A stretch of 64,000 nt of DNA from Fictibacillus halophilus (GCF_016401385.1 NZ_JAEACF010000001.1:3318483-3382482), one strand, 5' to 3'; counted from the stretch's first letter, positions 18,427-28,355 are shown. Translations and numbers: made by a program. The notes: generated from the sequence alone by a model not told the origin.

Positions 18427-18461
18427 TAAAAAAACAGGAGACCCTAAAGCCCCCTGTTTCC
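18427..18461 (-). terminator. Terminator of htrC
   Basis: AAACAGG and CCTGTTT close a hairpin with an inner partial stem (GGGC/GTCT region). On the minus strand it continues as TTTTTTT. Confidence 0.75.
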
Positions 18462-18466
18462 CACTT

Positions 18467-19675
18467 TTATTGAGATTGCTTCCCGCCGCTCAATTCAACT
18501 TTCACGGTCTTCTTCTTACCATCACGGTAATACGTCACATCCACCTCATCACCAATCTTCGCTTTTGTATAAAGGAACTTACGAAGAGCGATTGGGTCTT
18601 TGATCTTCTCTCCACCCATCTCGACAATAACGTCCATTTCCTTAATACCCGCACGCGCTGCTGGTGAAGCTGACGTGATCTCCATAACAACGACACCTTC
18701 TTTTACGCTGTCTGGGATCTTTAGTGTTTGCTCACGCTGATACGTGTTCACTTGAGAAAGCGGGATGATGTTAACGCCTAAGAAAGGTCTGCGTGTCTCA
18801 CCATATTTCTCAAGGTCTTCAATGATCGGTTTTGCCACATCAGATGGAATGGCGAACCCGATTCCTTCTACTTCGTTCTGTGCGATTTTAGAAGAGTTGA
18901 TTCCAATCACCTGACCGGAGATATTTATTAAAGCACCACCGCTGTTACCAGGGTTGATCGCTGCATCTGTTTGGATGACTTCAGCTTGCCAATCTGGGTT
19001 TCCGTCTTGATCGAGATCAACTGGAATCGAACGGTCCGCACTAGATACAACACCTTGTGTCACGGAACCAGGGAAGTTTCCGAGTGGGTTACCGATGGCA
19101 ATGGCAGGTTCTCCACGTTTTAAATCACCGGATACCCCAAACTCCGCTACACTATCAACTTTGCTGCCGTCAATTTCAACTACAGCTAGATCCATCAGAG
19201 GATCTGTTCCGCGTAGTGTTCCTTTAAGCTTCGTACCGTTGCTAAGCGTGATCTCAATCTGGTTCGCGTCCGCAACAACGTGATCGTTTGTTACTACGTA
19301 CGCTTTGTTGCCTTCTTTTTTATAAATAACACCTGATCCTGTGCCCGCAGGCTGCTGGCTCCAAAAATCAGTCTGCTGAATGTTGATAACTTCCACTACG
19401 GCTCCAGATGCTTTATCAACGGCATCCGTTACATTCGTAGTCAAATCGACATCCACTTTTCGCTGTTCTACATTTTCGTCAGTACCCAGCCCATTTTCCT
19501 CTTCGTTCGGAGGATACAGATTATCTGGTAAAAGACCAGCTCCTCCTAGTGCAGGCACTGTAAATAAGACAAGCAAACCGCCTAGAATGGCTCCTAGCAA
19601 CGCTGGTAGAAACTTTCCTCCGCGGTTTCCTTTTTGTCGAGATGGTGATTGATAATCATCATCGTAATAGCCCAT
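18467..19675 (-). CDS. htrC: HtrA-type membrane-anchored serine protease/chaperone
   Basis: 402 residues from the ATG at 19675 (GGTGAGGAG upstream); an upstream ATG would add 20 unconserved residues. A short acidic, polar cytoplasmic start (GYYDDDYQSPS) is followed by one transmembrane anchor (about 22-45, FLPALLGAILGGLLVLFTVP). The trypsin-like domain has the triad His in VTNDHVVADA, Asp in MDLAVVEID and Ser in NPGNSGGALIN; a PDZ domain follows from about 300. It degrades or refolds damaged proteins outside the membrane. The position after walJ matches B. subtilis yyxA/htrC. There are about 155 bases to walJ, so it may be read from the wal operon or from its own promoter. Confidence 0.93.
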   Translation of the reverse strand: MGYYDDDYQSPSRQKGNRGGKFLPALLGAILGGLLVLFTVPALGGAGLLPDNLYPPNEEENGLGTDENVEQRKVDVDLTTNVTDAVDKASGAVVEVINIQQTDFWSQQPAGTGSGVIYKKEGNKAYVVTNDHVVADANQIEITLSNGTKLKGTLRGTDPLMDLAVVEIDGSKVDSVAEFGVSGDLKRGEPAIAIGNPLGNFPGSVTQGVVSSADRSIPVDLDQDGNPDWQAEVIQTDAAINPGNSGGALINISGQVIGINSSKIAQNEVEGIGFAIPSDVAKPIIEDLEKYGETRRPFLGVNIIPLSQVNTYQREQTLKIPDSVKEGVVVMEITSASPAARAGIKEMDVIVEMGGEKIKDPIALRKFLYTKAKIGDEVDVTYYRDGKKKTVKVELSGGKQSQ

Positions 19676-19831
19676 ATGCTCCTCACCGTTCCTTTCAACA
19701 ATTAAATGGATGAAGTCATAACCTAGTATAAGCAATTAGTCCTGAAATTATGGACATTTTGGGTTATTTTTCATAATTTCCCACACTTATTGTTATTTCC
19801 GGAAACGGCTTACTTTAAACAAGTAAGTATT

Positions 19832-20629
19832 TTATACTAAAGCGAGCTTTGTTGGCTGACTCGCATCTGTATCGTGCAGAATCACTTGTTCACCCGCTGA
19901 GATATCATACGTTTTTAACGTTTGCTCCACAGCTAAGCGAGCAATATCCTTCATATTGTTATCTTTACTCAAGTGAGCAAGATAGATATGTTTCGTCCCA
20001 TCACCGATTACATCAGCAAGAGCATGTCCACAATCCTCGTTCGAAATGTGACCATGGTCCCCTAGAATACGGCGTTTAATATTCCACGGATATCGTCCCA
20101 TCATGAGCATGTTGATGTCATGGTTAGATTCGATCACAAGCGAGTGGCTGTCACGGATAATTCCTTTCATACGATCACTCACATAGCCTGTATCCGTCAT
20201 AAGAGCAAGCTTTCGGCCGTTGTGATGGAACACATAAAACATGGGCTCCGCCGCATCATGAGACACGCCAAAAGATTCAACTTCTAGATCGTTGAACGTT
20301 TTCACACTTTCCATTTCAAACTCAAACTTTTGCTCGGTCGCCACTTCTCCAATCAAGCCGTTCATGGCATTCCACGTGTTTTTGTTCGCATAGATCGGCA
20401 GCTTGAACTTCCGAGCCAGCACACCGAGTCCTTTTATGTGATCGCTATGCTCGTGCGTGACGAGGATTCCATCAATGTCAGCCACCTCACCACATGCTGC
20501 TTTTTCAAATAAAATCTGAATCTGTTTGGCACTTAAGCCTGCATCCACAAGCAAGCGTGTTTGTTCGGTTTCAACGTAAACAGCGTTTCCCGAACTGCCG
20601 CTTGCAAGAACGCTAAATTTTAAACTCAT
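19832..20629 (-). CDS. walJ: Metallo-beta-lactamase-fold protein WalJ (YycJ)
   Basis: 265 residues. The metallo-hydrolase motif [10 protein letters not shown] (HxHxDH) is at about 58-67, with further ligands in [21 protein letters not shown] and YLAHLSKDN. WalJ homologues are thought to act as nucleases or in coordinating cell division with replication; the substrate is not settled. It is the last gene of the conserved walRKHIJ operon, 16 bases after walI, with an ATG start. Confidence 0.93.
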   Translation of the reverse strand: MSLKFSVLASGSSGNAVYVETEQTRLLVDAGLSAKQIQILFEKAACGEVADIDGILVTHEHSDHIKGLGVLARKFKLPIYANKNTWNAMNGLIGEVATEQKFEFEMESVKTFNDLEVESFGVSHDAAEPMFYVFHHNGRKLALMTDTGYVSDRMKGIIRDSHSLVIESNHDINMLMMGRYPWNIKRRILGDHGHISNEDCGHALADVIGDGTKHIYLAHLSKDNNMKDIARLAVEQTLKTYDISAGEQVILHDTDASQPTKLALV

Positions 20630-20645
20630 AACCGCATGTTCCTCT

Positions 20646-21485
20646 CTACTCTGCCTTTTCCGTCAAAACTTGAATGGAACTGTCAGTCGCATTAACTAAA
20701 TACTGTCCGTCCTTGGTTTCTATGAACCATGTAGGGGTATAAACTTGAACTTCCCCTTCACCTACAAGGCTATAGTGGCCAAGCTCTACTTTTTGTATAT
20801 GATCACCTTTTTGAAGGTTCGTTTCTAATAGTTTCTCAAGCGCCTTACTAGGTGAGATGATCTGTTGAAAAGCTCCCTGTCTCGTAATAAAGAGATAGGT
20901 TTGCGTAAAACTAGTAAGATTTCCTTTGTCATCAAGCTTAAACTTGATCATTCCGTTCGGTACATCAAAATCTTTTCCATCCGCGACAATACCAAAATTA
21001 GTAGGGTTATAGAAGACCTTCTTCTCTTGATAGACTTGCGTAAACCACACTGTGTTGCTTTCTTTATCCCATTCGTAAAAAGCGTATTCTTTACCGCGGG
21101 TAATGTTCTCTTCTGCAAACTGATTAAGCTCTGAGATCAAATCTTTTGAATCCTTTTTCGGAAGATCCATCGGTTTACTAAGATCATATTGAAGAGTGAT
21201 GTCGGTGCTCGCTTCACTATCAAGCGATACATTTTTTGCAGGAGATTTCTTCTCTTCTTCAGAAAACTTGTAACGCTGTGCACTGATCAAGGTTTGTTTT
21301 TCTTTATATTTCGGCAGCTTTTCCGAAAGTGAAATTTCGTTATTCGCTAACCGCTCTTCTAAAGGCTGATCCGTAAGTCTCGAGATGTTGTTAATGTCGT
21401 TCTTTTGATAAAGCTGATACCCCAAGAATAGATTTAAGACAAGAAAGGTAAGGATAAAAATGCTTTTTGTTCTTTGCCAATTCAA
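20646..21485 (-). CDS. walI: WalK regulatory membrane protein WalI (YycI)
   Basis: 279 residues with one N-terminal transmembrane helix ([19 protein letters not shown]) and an extracytoplasmic domain made of two YycI/YycH-type repeats. In B. subtilis WalH and WalI bind WalK in the membrane and restrain its kinase activity. TTG start at 21485, immediately after the walH stop, with AAGGAAGG inside the walH 3' end, suggesting translational coupling. Confidence 0.93.
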   Translation of the reverse strand: MNWQRTKSIFILTFLVLNLFLGYQLYQKNDINNISRLTDQPLEERLANNEISLSEKLPKYKEKQTLISAQRYKFSEEEKKSPAKNVSLDSEASTDITLQYDLSKPMDLPKKDSKDLISELNQFAEENITRGKEYAFYEWDKESNTVWFTQVYQEKKVFYNPTNFGIVADGKDFDVPNGMIKFKLDDKGNLTSFTQTYLFITRQGAFQQIISPSKALEKLLETNLQKGDHIQKVELGHYSLVGEGEVQVYTPTWFIETKDGQYLVNATDSSIQVLTEKAE

Positions 21486-22889
21486 TTAAAATCCTTCCTT
21501 TCCTGTCTGTGAAAATAATGGCTGCCATCCTTTAGCATCATAGTTAATAAACCATTGTGGTTCTAGCTTATATACGTGTGGTTCTTTTTGCTTTTTTATC
21601 GTGAATCCAATACGAACATCTTGAACATAGTTCTTGTTGTAATCTTTTTCTTCAAGCTCTTTAATAACGTCGAGCCCTGACTGAATGTTAACCTTTTGTG
21701 AGAGATAAGACTTTTGATCGAGTTGTAACTGAACGAGTGAACGCTGATATTCCTTAAGCTCGTTTTCATACCACACTAGGTTCATCTGCATCTCAGGATC
21801 CAACACAGGCAGGTTCTCAACAAACAGCCAGAAGTTTGCTGAATACGTTGATAGATTGGAAAGGATAAATGGGTTGCCCCAGCCAGCATGCGTATTGATG
21901 TAGTCTAAGGATTGATAGAGTGGTGAAATGTTTGGTGTTGTATTAGGGTTCCGATTTCCTGCAAAGTTTGTGAACGTGAAACGATTTTGCACCTCATTCA
22001 CAACCATTGCAGCTGTTCCATCAGCATACGTGATCTGATTTTTATCAGAAGCACTTTTAACGGCTAACGGATCTTTGAACAGCGCTTTTTTATACATTTC
22101 ATACGTATCCTCACCTGTTGCTTTTGAAAAGTACGTATGGCGAGTTAAGGCTAGAGACTCTTTAGGAAAGTAAAACTTTCTTAAGATTTCTCCTTGACCT
22201 TCTTGTCCGTCACCCTCAATGTCATACTCGATATAAGGAATCAAGTTCCCTGTATCGACCCACTTATCCATATCTCTTATTAACGGATTTAGCTGATTAT
22301 TAGTGGCCCTAATCTTTTGCATCTTTTTTTGTTGATAAGAAACAAGATAGCCTTCAATACTATCTGTCAACTTATCTTGATACAAGAAGATTCGATCCAC
22401 ATTTTGTGGTTTAGTTGCTTGGATCTCGGATTCAATCGAGAAGATCTCTTTGTAGATATCCTGACTCATGCCTACTGGAAAAATAATCTCCACATACTTG
22501 TTATCTCGTAGGAATTTTTCTTCCGGATCGAAAGCCCGATTATTCTTAGAGCCTGTATCAAGCGTAAATTTTGTTTCGTTCAAGCCCATATGGAACTCTT
22601 TCAATAAGTTGTTCGCTTCAAGTCCATATAACTCATCTCCACTGTGGTAGATTACCTGTGTTGGGTAGACGAGTTGTTTCACGCCAGCTTCGACATCTAC
22701 TTCCTGCTTCTTAACGATACGAGCTCCCTCTAGTGATGGATAGCTTGGTTTGAATGTCCATAAGCTCCATGTGAGGACAAGGCTCAATCCGATCAAAAAA
22801 GTGAGCGCGATCGACTTGATATGCTCATAATTCTTCTTGAAAAAAGTGATTACTTCTTTTGCATGTGTAATCCACTTTAACCAGTTCAT
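21486..22889 (-). CDS. walH: WalK regulatory membrane protein WalH (YycH)
   Basis: 467 residues with one transmembrane helix at about 27-46 (SIALTFLIGLSLVLTWSLW) and a large extracytoplasmic region. It partners WalI in controlling WalK. The N-terminus carries some 20 residues (NWLKWITHAKEVITFFKKN) ahead of the usual YEHIKS start. The ATG overlaps the walK stop as ATGA and has AAGGAGG upstream, so this longer start is supported. The middle contains FTNFAGNRNPN-type polar segments characteristic of YycH. Confidence 0.93.
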   Translation of the reverse strand: MNWLKWITHAKEVITFFKKNYEHIKSIALTFLIGLSLVLTWSLWTFKPSYPSLEGARIVKKQEVDVEAGVKQLVYPTQVIYHSGDELYGLEANNLLKEFHMGLNETKFTLDTGSKNNRAFDPEEKFLRDNKYVEIIFPVGMSQDIYKEIFSIESEIQATKPQNVDRIFLYQDKLTDSIEGYLVSYQQKKMQKIRATNNQLNPLIRDMDKWVDTGNLIPYIEYDIEGDGQEGQGEILRKFYFPKESLALTRHTYFSKATGEDTYEMYKKALFKDPLAVKSASDKNQITYADGTAAMVVNEVQNRFTFTNFAGNRNPNTTPNISPLYQSLDYINTHAGWGNPFILSNLSTYSANFWLFVENLPVLDPEMQMNLVWYENELKEYQRSLVQLQLDQKSYLSQKVNIQSGLDVIKELEEKDYNKNYVQDVRIGFTIKKQKEPHVYKLEPQWFINYDAKGWQPLFSQTGKEGF

Positions 22890-24724
22890 TGCAGCCCCTC
22901 CTTAACCTTTTTTAAAGGAAGAGTGAAGTGGATGGTCGTTCCTTGGCCCCATTCACTTTCTGCCCAAATGTCTCCGCCATGCGCAAGTACGATTTCTTTT
23001 GCGATCGCAAGACCAAGGCCAGTGCCTCCAATATCTCTTGAACGAGCACGATCCACTCTAAAGAATCGATCAAAGATCTTAGAAACGTTGTTCTTTGGAA
23101 TCCCAACACCTTGATCTGAAATACTTACCTTCACTTTTCGCCCGATTACGGAAGCTTTGAAGGTGATCGTTCCACCTTCAGGAGAATATTTCATCGCGTT
23201 CGAGATGATATTATCGAGCACTTGTGTCATCTTATCGGTATCCAATTGAACGTTGATCTTTTGCTTAGGTAGCGATCGAGATAGTTCAATGTTCTCTTTT
23301 TCAAGCATCTCAAAGCGATCGATGATGCCGTTTAAGAATTCGACAAGATCAATTTCAAAAAAGTTAAATCGGTAATCTTTGCTGTCCATTTTTGATAATT
23401 GAAGCAGATCGGTTACGAGTCTGATCATTCGTTCTGTCTCATTCTGAGTAACCTCAAGGAAACGCGGAGCGATGTTCTCATCTTGCCACGCCCCTTCAGC
23501 TAGCGCCTCCAGATAACTTCTCATCGTCGTAAGCGGTGTTCGTAGCTCATGTGAAACGTTAAATACAAACTCTCTTCGTTCGTTATCGATCTGTTCTTGC
23601 TCTGTAACATCATGAAGAACACAAATAAGACCATTGATTGGCCCGTCATCTTTTTGTATCGTTGAGAAGTTTGCTCTCACGACATAATGCATATCGTCCG
23701 TACTAAAATCGAGCAGCATGGATTCGTATTCGTTATAAAGCTCTTCCCACGTATATTCTGTATTTAAGCGCAATAGCTCCATAAGAGGCGTTCCTAGAGC
23801 GTTCTGCCTAGAGATGTTCAGCATCTCTTCAGAACGGTCATTCATCAGGATGATGGCACCGTCACGATCTGTCGCGATCACACCATCTGTCATGTACGTA
23901 AGAACGGAACGCAGCTTTCTTCGTTCACTCTCTGTAATGGCCGTTGCTTCTTGCAGCTTTGTTGTTAAGTTGTTAAAAGTCATCGCAAGCTGACCGATCT
24001 CATCATCTCCATACAGCTGAACTTTACGAGAAAAGTCCCCTCTCGCCATAACAAGAGCTTGCTTTCTCATATCTGCCATAGGCCGTGTGATCGTACGCGC
24101 CAAAAAGACACCTAGAAGTCCTGTAATAATAAGAGCGATCACTGTTCCGGTCACTAGGATGCTATTGATACGTGCAATCTGTTTAAAGATGCCTTCAATA
24201 GAAGCTACTAAATAGATAGCACCAATGTTTTCACCGGTATCATCAATTTTGATCGGTTTTGCGAGCACCATGACCCGCTCTCCTTCATGAAGCATGATCT
24301 CATCATCGACCGTTCCTTCAAGAGCAAGCTTGATCTTAGGGTTGAAGCTGATCTGCCCCACTAGCTGCGGTTTATTGCTCGCAAGAACCATACCTTCATC
24401 ATTAAGTACTTGAATCTCTTTCTCTTCGAACTCCTCATCAATTAACGCTTGAATATCTTTTCGAAGCAATAATGCTGGTTCACCGTCTATATCATTTTCA
24501 GACTTATATCTACCCTTATCTTTATCCTTCATCTTTTGCTCAACGTTAAACTCTAATAAATTGACTCTATCGTAAAGTGATTTAGAGAAGCTCTGCCGTA
24601 GATCAGATTCTAGATTATTAATAAAATAAACGCTGATCACTTGCATGGCTATTAAGATGAGCAACACATAAATCAATACAAACTTAACGTGTATTGATTT
24701 AAAAAAATTGACTTTATCCATCAT
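22886..24724 (-). CDS. walK: Essential cell-wall sensor histidine kinase WalK
   Basis: 612 residues in the standard order: transmembrane 1 (about 14-35), an extracytoplasmic PDC/Cache sensor (36-180), transmembrane 2 (about 188-209), HAMP (210-262), PAS (270-370), HisKA with phosphoacceptor H392 in FNVSHELRTPLTT, and HATPase with NAMKYSPEGG, DQGVGIPK and GGTGLGLAIAKE. It phosphorylates WalR in response to wall status and controls murein hydrolases. The ATG at 24724 follows walR by two bases; a second ATG is adjacent. All catalytic boxes are intact. Confidence 0.97.
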   Translation of the reverse strand: MMDKVNFFKSIHVKFVLIYVLLILIAMQVISVYFINNLESDLRQSFSKSLYDRVNLLEFNVEQKMKDKDKGRYKSENDIDGEPALLLRKDIQALIDEEFEEKEIQVLNDEGMVLASNKPQLVGQISFNPKIKLALEGTVDDEIMLHEGERVMVLAKPIKIDDTGENIGAIYLVASIEGIFKQIARINSILVTGTVIALIITGLLGVFLARTITRPMADMRKQALVMARGDFSRKVQLYGDDEIGQLAMTFNNLTTKLQEATAITESERRKLRSVLTYMTDGVIATDRDGAIILMNDRSEEMLNISRQNALGTPLMELLRLNTEYTWEELYNEYESMLLDFSTDDMHYVVRANFSTIQKDDGPINGLICVLHDVTEQEQIDNERREFVFNVSHELRTPLTTMRSYLEALAEGAWQDENIAPRFLEVTQNETERMIRLVTDLLQLSKMDSKDYRFNFFEIDLVEFLNGIIDRFEMLEKENIELSRSLPKQKINVQLDTDKMTQVLDNIISNAMKYSPEGGTITFKASVIGRKVKVSISDQGVGIPKNNVSKIFDRFFRVDRARSRDIGGTGLGLAIAKEIVLAHGGDIWAESEWGQGTTIHFTLPLKKVKEGLQ

Positions 24725-24726
24725 GA

Positions 24727-25431
24727 CTACTCCTGATCAGGATTTCTTAGGTAATACCCCACTCCGCGTCTTGTAATAATCCATAATGGGTGACTCGGAT
24801 TATCTTCTACTTTCTCACGCAAACGACGAACCGTTACATCGACCGTTCTTACATCGCCAAAGTAGTCGTATCCCCATACGGTTTGAAGCAAGTGTTCACG
24901 GGTCATCACTTGTCCGATATGTTTTGCTAGATAGTGCAGCAGTTCAAATTCACGATGTGTTAACTCTATCGTTTCACCACGTTTGGTCACGATATAAGCA
25001 TCAGGATGAATCGTTAGAGACCCAATTGTAATCTCATTGTTCTCATCTACTTCACGCTCTGATTCCTGCTGATGACGGCGCAGGTTGGCCTTAACACGTG
25101 CAATTAGTTCACGCGTGCTGAACGGCTTTGTCACGTAATCGTCAGCACCAAGCTCTAAACCTAATACTTTATCAATTTCTGAATCTTTTGCCGTTAGCAT
25201 AATGATCGGCATATCATACTTTTTACGGATCTCACGGCAAACTTCCATGCCATCTTTTAAAGGAAGCATGATGTCGAGCAAAATCATATCCGGCTTCTCT
25301 TTTTCTACCTTTTCTAATGCACTAATGCCGTCATATGCACAGTTTACAGTGAATCCCTCTTTTTCAAGATTAAACTGCAGAATATCTGCAATGGGTTTTT
25401 CATCATCCACAACGAGAATTTTCTTATCCAT
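24727..25431 (-). CDS. walR: Essential response regulator WalR
   Basis: 234 residues. Receiver domain with acidic pair D9/D10, phosphoacceptor D53 (MILLDIMLP), T80 and K102 (TKPF); T101, a PrkC phosphorylation site in B. subtilis, is present. The OmpR/PhoB winged helix occupies about 130-230 ([28 protein letters not shown]). It binds paired TGTWAH hexamers to control autolysins. First gene of the operon, ATG start with GGAGCG-type site upstream. The 25432-25590 leader is AT rich; I did not identify a confident promoter. Confidence 0.98.
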   Translation of the reverse strand: MDKKILVVDDEKPIADILQFNLEKEGFTVNCAYDGISALEKVEKEKPDMILLDIMLPLKDGMEVCREIRKKYDMPIIMLTAKDSEIDKVLGLELGADDYVTKPFSTRELIARVKANLRRHQQESEREVDENNEITIGSLTIHPDAYIVTKRGETIELTHREFELLHYLAKHIGQVMTREHLLQTVWGYDYFGDVRTVDVTVRRLREKVEDNPSHPLWIITRRGVGYYLRNPDQE

Positions 25432-25590
25432 GGGAACGCTCCTTCTTTCAGAAACTCTATTTTATATATAGCAGAATATTTTGTAGTATCGATTATATGG
25501 TATCTCTACTATTTTATCACAGTTGAAACTTTCTCCATACTACTAGCAAAACCTTCTAATTTTAGACAAAGAAAAGTTATACTCTGCATG

Positions 25591-25630
25591 AAAAACCTCC
25601 CAGGAATTAATTATTCCTGAGAGGTCTTTG
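25591..25630 (-). terminator. Terminator after M23 hydrolase gene
   Basis: ACCTCcCAGGAAT pairs with ATTCCTGaGAGGT. On the minus strand the stem is followed by TTTTTC. It separates the hydrolase transcript from walR. Confidence 0.75.
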
Positions 25631-25661
25631 ACATGTGTTTATTCCTTAGCATCATTGAGAG

Positions 25662-25791
25662 GTTGATTGGAGTGGAAGGTGCGAGACTCCTAGGGGATCA
25701 GCGGGACAGGTGAGACTCTTAACAGCGCAGAGCGCTAAGAGGCTCACCGCACGCCCCCTGGAAAGCGAGCAACCTGAAACGGAAATCAACC
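25662..25791 (+). repeat. Long palindromic intergenic repeat (copy 3 of 8)
   Basis: GTTGATTGGAGTGGAAGGTG start and ATCAACC end, with the inner palindrome GTGAGACTCTTAACAGCGCA and GCGCTAAGAGGCTCACC. It lies between the M23 gene stop and its terminator, so it is probably transcribed as part of the 3' untranslated region. Confidence 0.75.
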
Positions 25792-25805
25792 ATCCCTAAT
25801 ATTCT

Positions 25806-27266
25806 TTAATTAACACTTACAAAATCAGCTGGATCTTTAAGCACACCGTTCTCATACACTTCAAAATGCAGATGCACACCAGTCGATTGACCCGTTGAAC
25901 CCATCACACCGATCTTAGACCCCTTCTGCACCACATCACCTGCAGTTACAGACATTGAATCAAGATGAGCATAAATAGTTCTCATGCCGTTATTGTGATC
26001 AATGATGATCTTGTTCCCATAATCTCCATCCCAACCTGCAGAAACAACTCTACCGTTGTCAGCAGCTAAGATTGAGCGTTCTGAAGGTCGAGCAATATCC
26101 ATCCCTTTATGCTCTTTACCCCATCGCGTGCCTTTATGACTAGAAATATATCCACCTACAGCCGGCCATGAAAGAGTGCCTGTCCCTTTAGAAGGAATCA
26201 CTTTTGTTCCAATCTTTTGGATCTCCGTAACTGGCGCCTTCACTTGCTTCTTCTCTAAAATCTCTTTTTGAAGCACTTTGTTATCGGCTTTTCTTGTTGT
26301 ATACGTAATATCTTCAAATCCAAGTTGTCCTTTTTGAACCGTTTTGATCTGTCCTTTTTCAAGCGTACTGTCTTCTTGTTTCTCAACCTGGAAAGGAAGC
26401 TCATTTTGAACACGCGTTGCTTCGTACACGAGTACTTCAGTAAAAGGTTTTTTCTCTGTAACTGTTACAGACTGTCCAGCACGAATAACCGGTACAAACA
26501 TGAGTCTCGTATTAAGCGTATAGAACTGATCCATCGTTAAGTGATACTTCTCAGCAATCGACTTAACCGTTTCTCCTTTTTGAACAACATGCTCTTTTTT
26601 ATGGAGACTGCCTTCTTTTAGAGAAGAAATCGCATCATCTACCGTAACAAGCTCACTGATGGATGTTTGCGCTTTTTGAATAAGAACCGGTGCTGAAAAG
26701 TCGATATCTACTACTTTACGTTCTCCAGGCTTTAAGTCCGGTACTTCAAGCTTTTCGTTCTCAGCTTTCTTTTTTTCAATTGTATCTAGCTCAGCCTTCG
26801 AGACATGCTCGAGCTTTAGCTTCAGCAAGGTATCTTTTGCTTCTTTTTTACTGGAAACATACGCAACAGTTTGCCCGCCAACGACTAAACGATAAGCCTC
26901 AACTTCAACCGTTAGCTGCTTTCTTAAATTCTCTCTGACTTCCTGATTATCGAACTCTGGTCTGAACATCTTTTCAGGCTTAAGCTCGATAGATTCCCTT
27001 ACAGCAAAAGCAAAGTTGCTCTTTCTGCCTTTTGCCTGCTGTAGGATTTGTTCAACTGTCTCATGAACAACACCCTCTTCACGGACCGTTCCGATCTTCT
27101 TTCCATCTACATACACGTGATACACCGTTTTGATCAACTGGTTATCGTCGTTACTAGCGGATGTGTTCGATGGATTCATCGTGAATGCTGATACTATTAG
27201 AATCACTGCAACAAACGGCAGTGCAATATATTTAATAAATCTTTCAGTGGTTTTTCGACTATTCAC
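25806..27266 (-). CDS. Secreted murein hydrolase: LysM, G5 and M23 endopeptidase domains
   Basis: 486 residues. An N-terminal membrane/signal segment (YIALPFVAVILIVSAFTM, about 13-30) is followed by a helical region, a LysM domain (HVVQKGETVKSIAEKYHLTM, about 227-275), a G5-like domain (EVLVYEATRVQNELPF to KKQVKAPVTE), and a C-terminal M23 peptidase (about 365-484) with EHKGMDIA, YGNKIIIDH and VHLHFEV, i.e. the HxnD and HxH zinc ligands. It likely cleaves peptidoglycan cross-bridges during growth. It lies directly upstream of the wal operon, and a consensus WalR box precedes it. ATG start; a roughly CTGACA-N18-TAGGAT promoter is possible near 27345-27381. Confidence 0.93.
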   Translation of the reverse strand: MNSRKTTERFIKYIALPFVAVILIVSAFTMNPSNTSASNDDNQLIKTVYHVYVDGKKIGTVREEGVVHETVEQILQQAKGRKSNFAFAVRESIELKPEKMFRPEFDNQEVRENLRKQLTVEVEAYRLVVGGQTVAYVSSKKEAKDTLLKLKLEHVSKAELDTIEKKKAENEKLEVPDLKPGERKVVDIDFSAPVLIQKAQTSISELVTVDDAISSLKEGSLHKKEHVVQKGETVKSIAEKYHLTMDQFYTLNTRLMFVPVIRAGQSVTVTEKKPFTEVLVYEATRVQNELPFQVEKQEDSTLEKGQIKTVQKGQLGFEDITYTTRKADNKVLQKEILEKKQVKAPVTEIQKIGTKVIPSKGTGTLSWPAVGGYISSHKGTRWGKEHKGMDIARPSERSILAADNGRVVSAGWDGDYGNKIIIDHNNGMRTIYAHLDSMSVTAGDVVQKGSKIGVMGSTGQSTGVHLHFEVYENGVLKDPADFVSVN

Positions 27267-27398
27267 TTTTTCTATTTCCCCCTAAAGATTCTCTCTGCGA
27301 TCTCTATATCGTGTCTAAAGTCCTATCTCTATTTATGTCTTTAGCACCTCTAGTATCCTATCATAAGGAATTTCGCTTTGTCAGAATTTCAGGGATTT

Positions 27399-27415
27399 TG
27401 TAATGCAACTGTAAA
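27399..27415 (+). promoter_or_regulatory. Candidate WalR-binding site
   Basis: TGTAAT-N5-TGTAAA fits the WalR consensus TGTWAH-N5-TGTWAH at every position. It is on the plus strand, about 130-150 bases upstream of the minus-strand hydrolase gene, so its orientation is reversed relative to that gene. Confidence 0.5.
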
Positions 27416-27425
27416 TAAACGACAT

Positions 27426-27463
27426 AAAAAAGAGTATAAAATCACCGATTTATACCCTTTTTT
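27426..27463 (-). terminator. Terminator after PlsY-like gene
   Basis: AAAGaGTATAAA and TTTATACcCTTT form the stem, with A and T tracts on both sides, so it could work in either direction. It lies just past the stop codon of the acyltransferase gene. Confidence 0.8.
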
Positions 27464-27468
27464 AACAC

Positions 27469-28044
27469 CTATTCCGTTAATTTGATGCGTTCTTTAATAT
27501 CTTCTTTTTGAACATAAACAACAAGAAAACTGATCGGAATCAGAAGCAACGTCTCTAGCCACTGCTTTTCAAACAGCCAATAGAAGAAAGGAGTGAGTGC
27601 AAAAGCAAAGAGTCCCGCTACGGTTAGACTTCTTTTTATTCCGTAAAAGAGTAGAAACGCAGCAGCTACAAGAACGGCAGATATGGGGTGAAAGATGATC
27701 ATCCCTCCGATAAAAGAAGCCACTCCCTTTCCACCATGAAAACGAAGAAAGATGGGATAGAGATGTCCGAGAATTACTGCTAAAAAACCGAGAAGCTGAA
27801 TATATGGTGGATATTGAAATTGTATACCTGCCCAAACGACCGCAGCCGCTTTTAAGATGTCACCAGCTAACGTGAGTACAAACCCCGATGGTCCTAACAC
27901 TCTGCCGGCATTCCGAGCTCCTATATTTCCGCTGCCTAATAATCGTAAATCTACGCCTTTTATAAGCTTTGCTACAAGAAACCCTGTCATGATTCCTCCA
28001 ACAAGGTAACTCGCGATCAAATACAGCGCCCATTGAAATTCCAT
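27469..28044 (-). CDS. PlsY-family glycerol-3-phosphate acyltransferase paralogue
   Basis: About 191 residues with five or six membrane helices. PlsY transfers an acyl group from acyl-phosphate to glycerol-3-phosphate. Motif 1 reads GSGNIGARNAGR, where typical PlsY has GSGNxGATNxxR, so the threonine is arginine. Motif 2, GHLYPIFLRFHGGKGVA, is intact. This is probably a paralogue beside a standard plsY elsewhere. The start is taken at ATG 28044 because GGTAGTGATC eight bases upstream matches the 16S tail; ATG 28068 is an alternative without a good site. Single gene with its own terminator. Confidence 0.8.
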   Translation of the reverse strand: MEFQWALYLIASYLVGGIMTGFLVAKLIKGVDLRLLGSGNIGARNAGRVLGPSGFVLTLAGDILKAAAVVWAGIQFQYPPYIQLLGFLAVILGHLYPIFLRFHGGKGVASFIGGMIIFHPISAVLVAAAFLLFYGIKRSLTVAGLFAFALTPFFYWLFEKQWLETLLLIPISFLVVYVQKEDIKERIKLTE

Positions 28045-28283
28045 CTGTATGATCACTACCTTCCTCATCCCGATTGATACACTATATTCGAACGATTGAG
28101 TACTTATCCCTCTTTGTCAGCATTAAAAGTCTATAGTAGGTGTAAAATGTTGCAAAAGTGAGTGTGTAGATGCTGATATGTGCTGTTCATTCATTTGCGC
28201 AAGCTTTTTTGGAGGCAAATCAGTGGTGTTTTCGCTGCTTGGAAGGAGTCTGCACAGATACCTAAGGGGGTACTTGAGCTGTT

Positions 28284-28355
28284 AATTAAGTCTAATCTTG
28301 ATGTAATTAAGTTTAATTGAAAAAAATTAAGTCTAAATCGCTAGCAATTAAGTCA
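28284..28355 (+). repeat. Four phased AATTAAGTYTAA repeats
   Basis: AATTAAGT occurs at 28284, 28305, 28325 and 28346, i.e. steps of 21, 20 and 21 bases, about two helical turns. Three of the four continue as CTAA or TTAA. No gene is evident in the 28069-28452 gap apart from this array. Confidence 0.6.
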
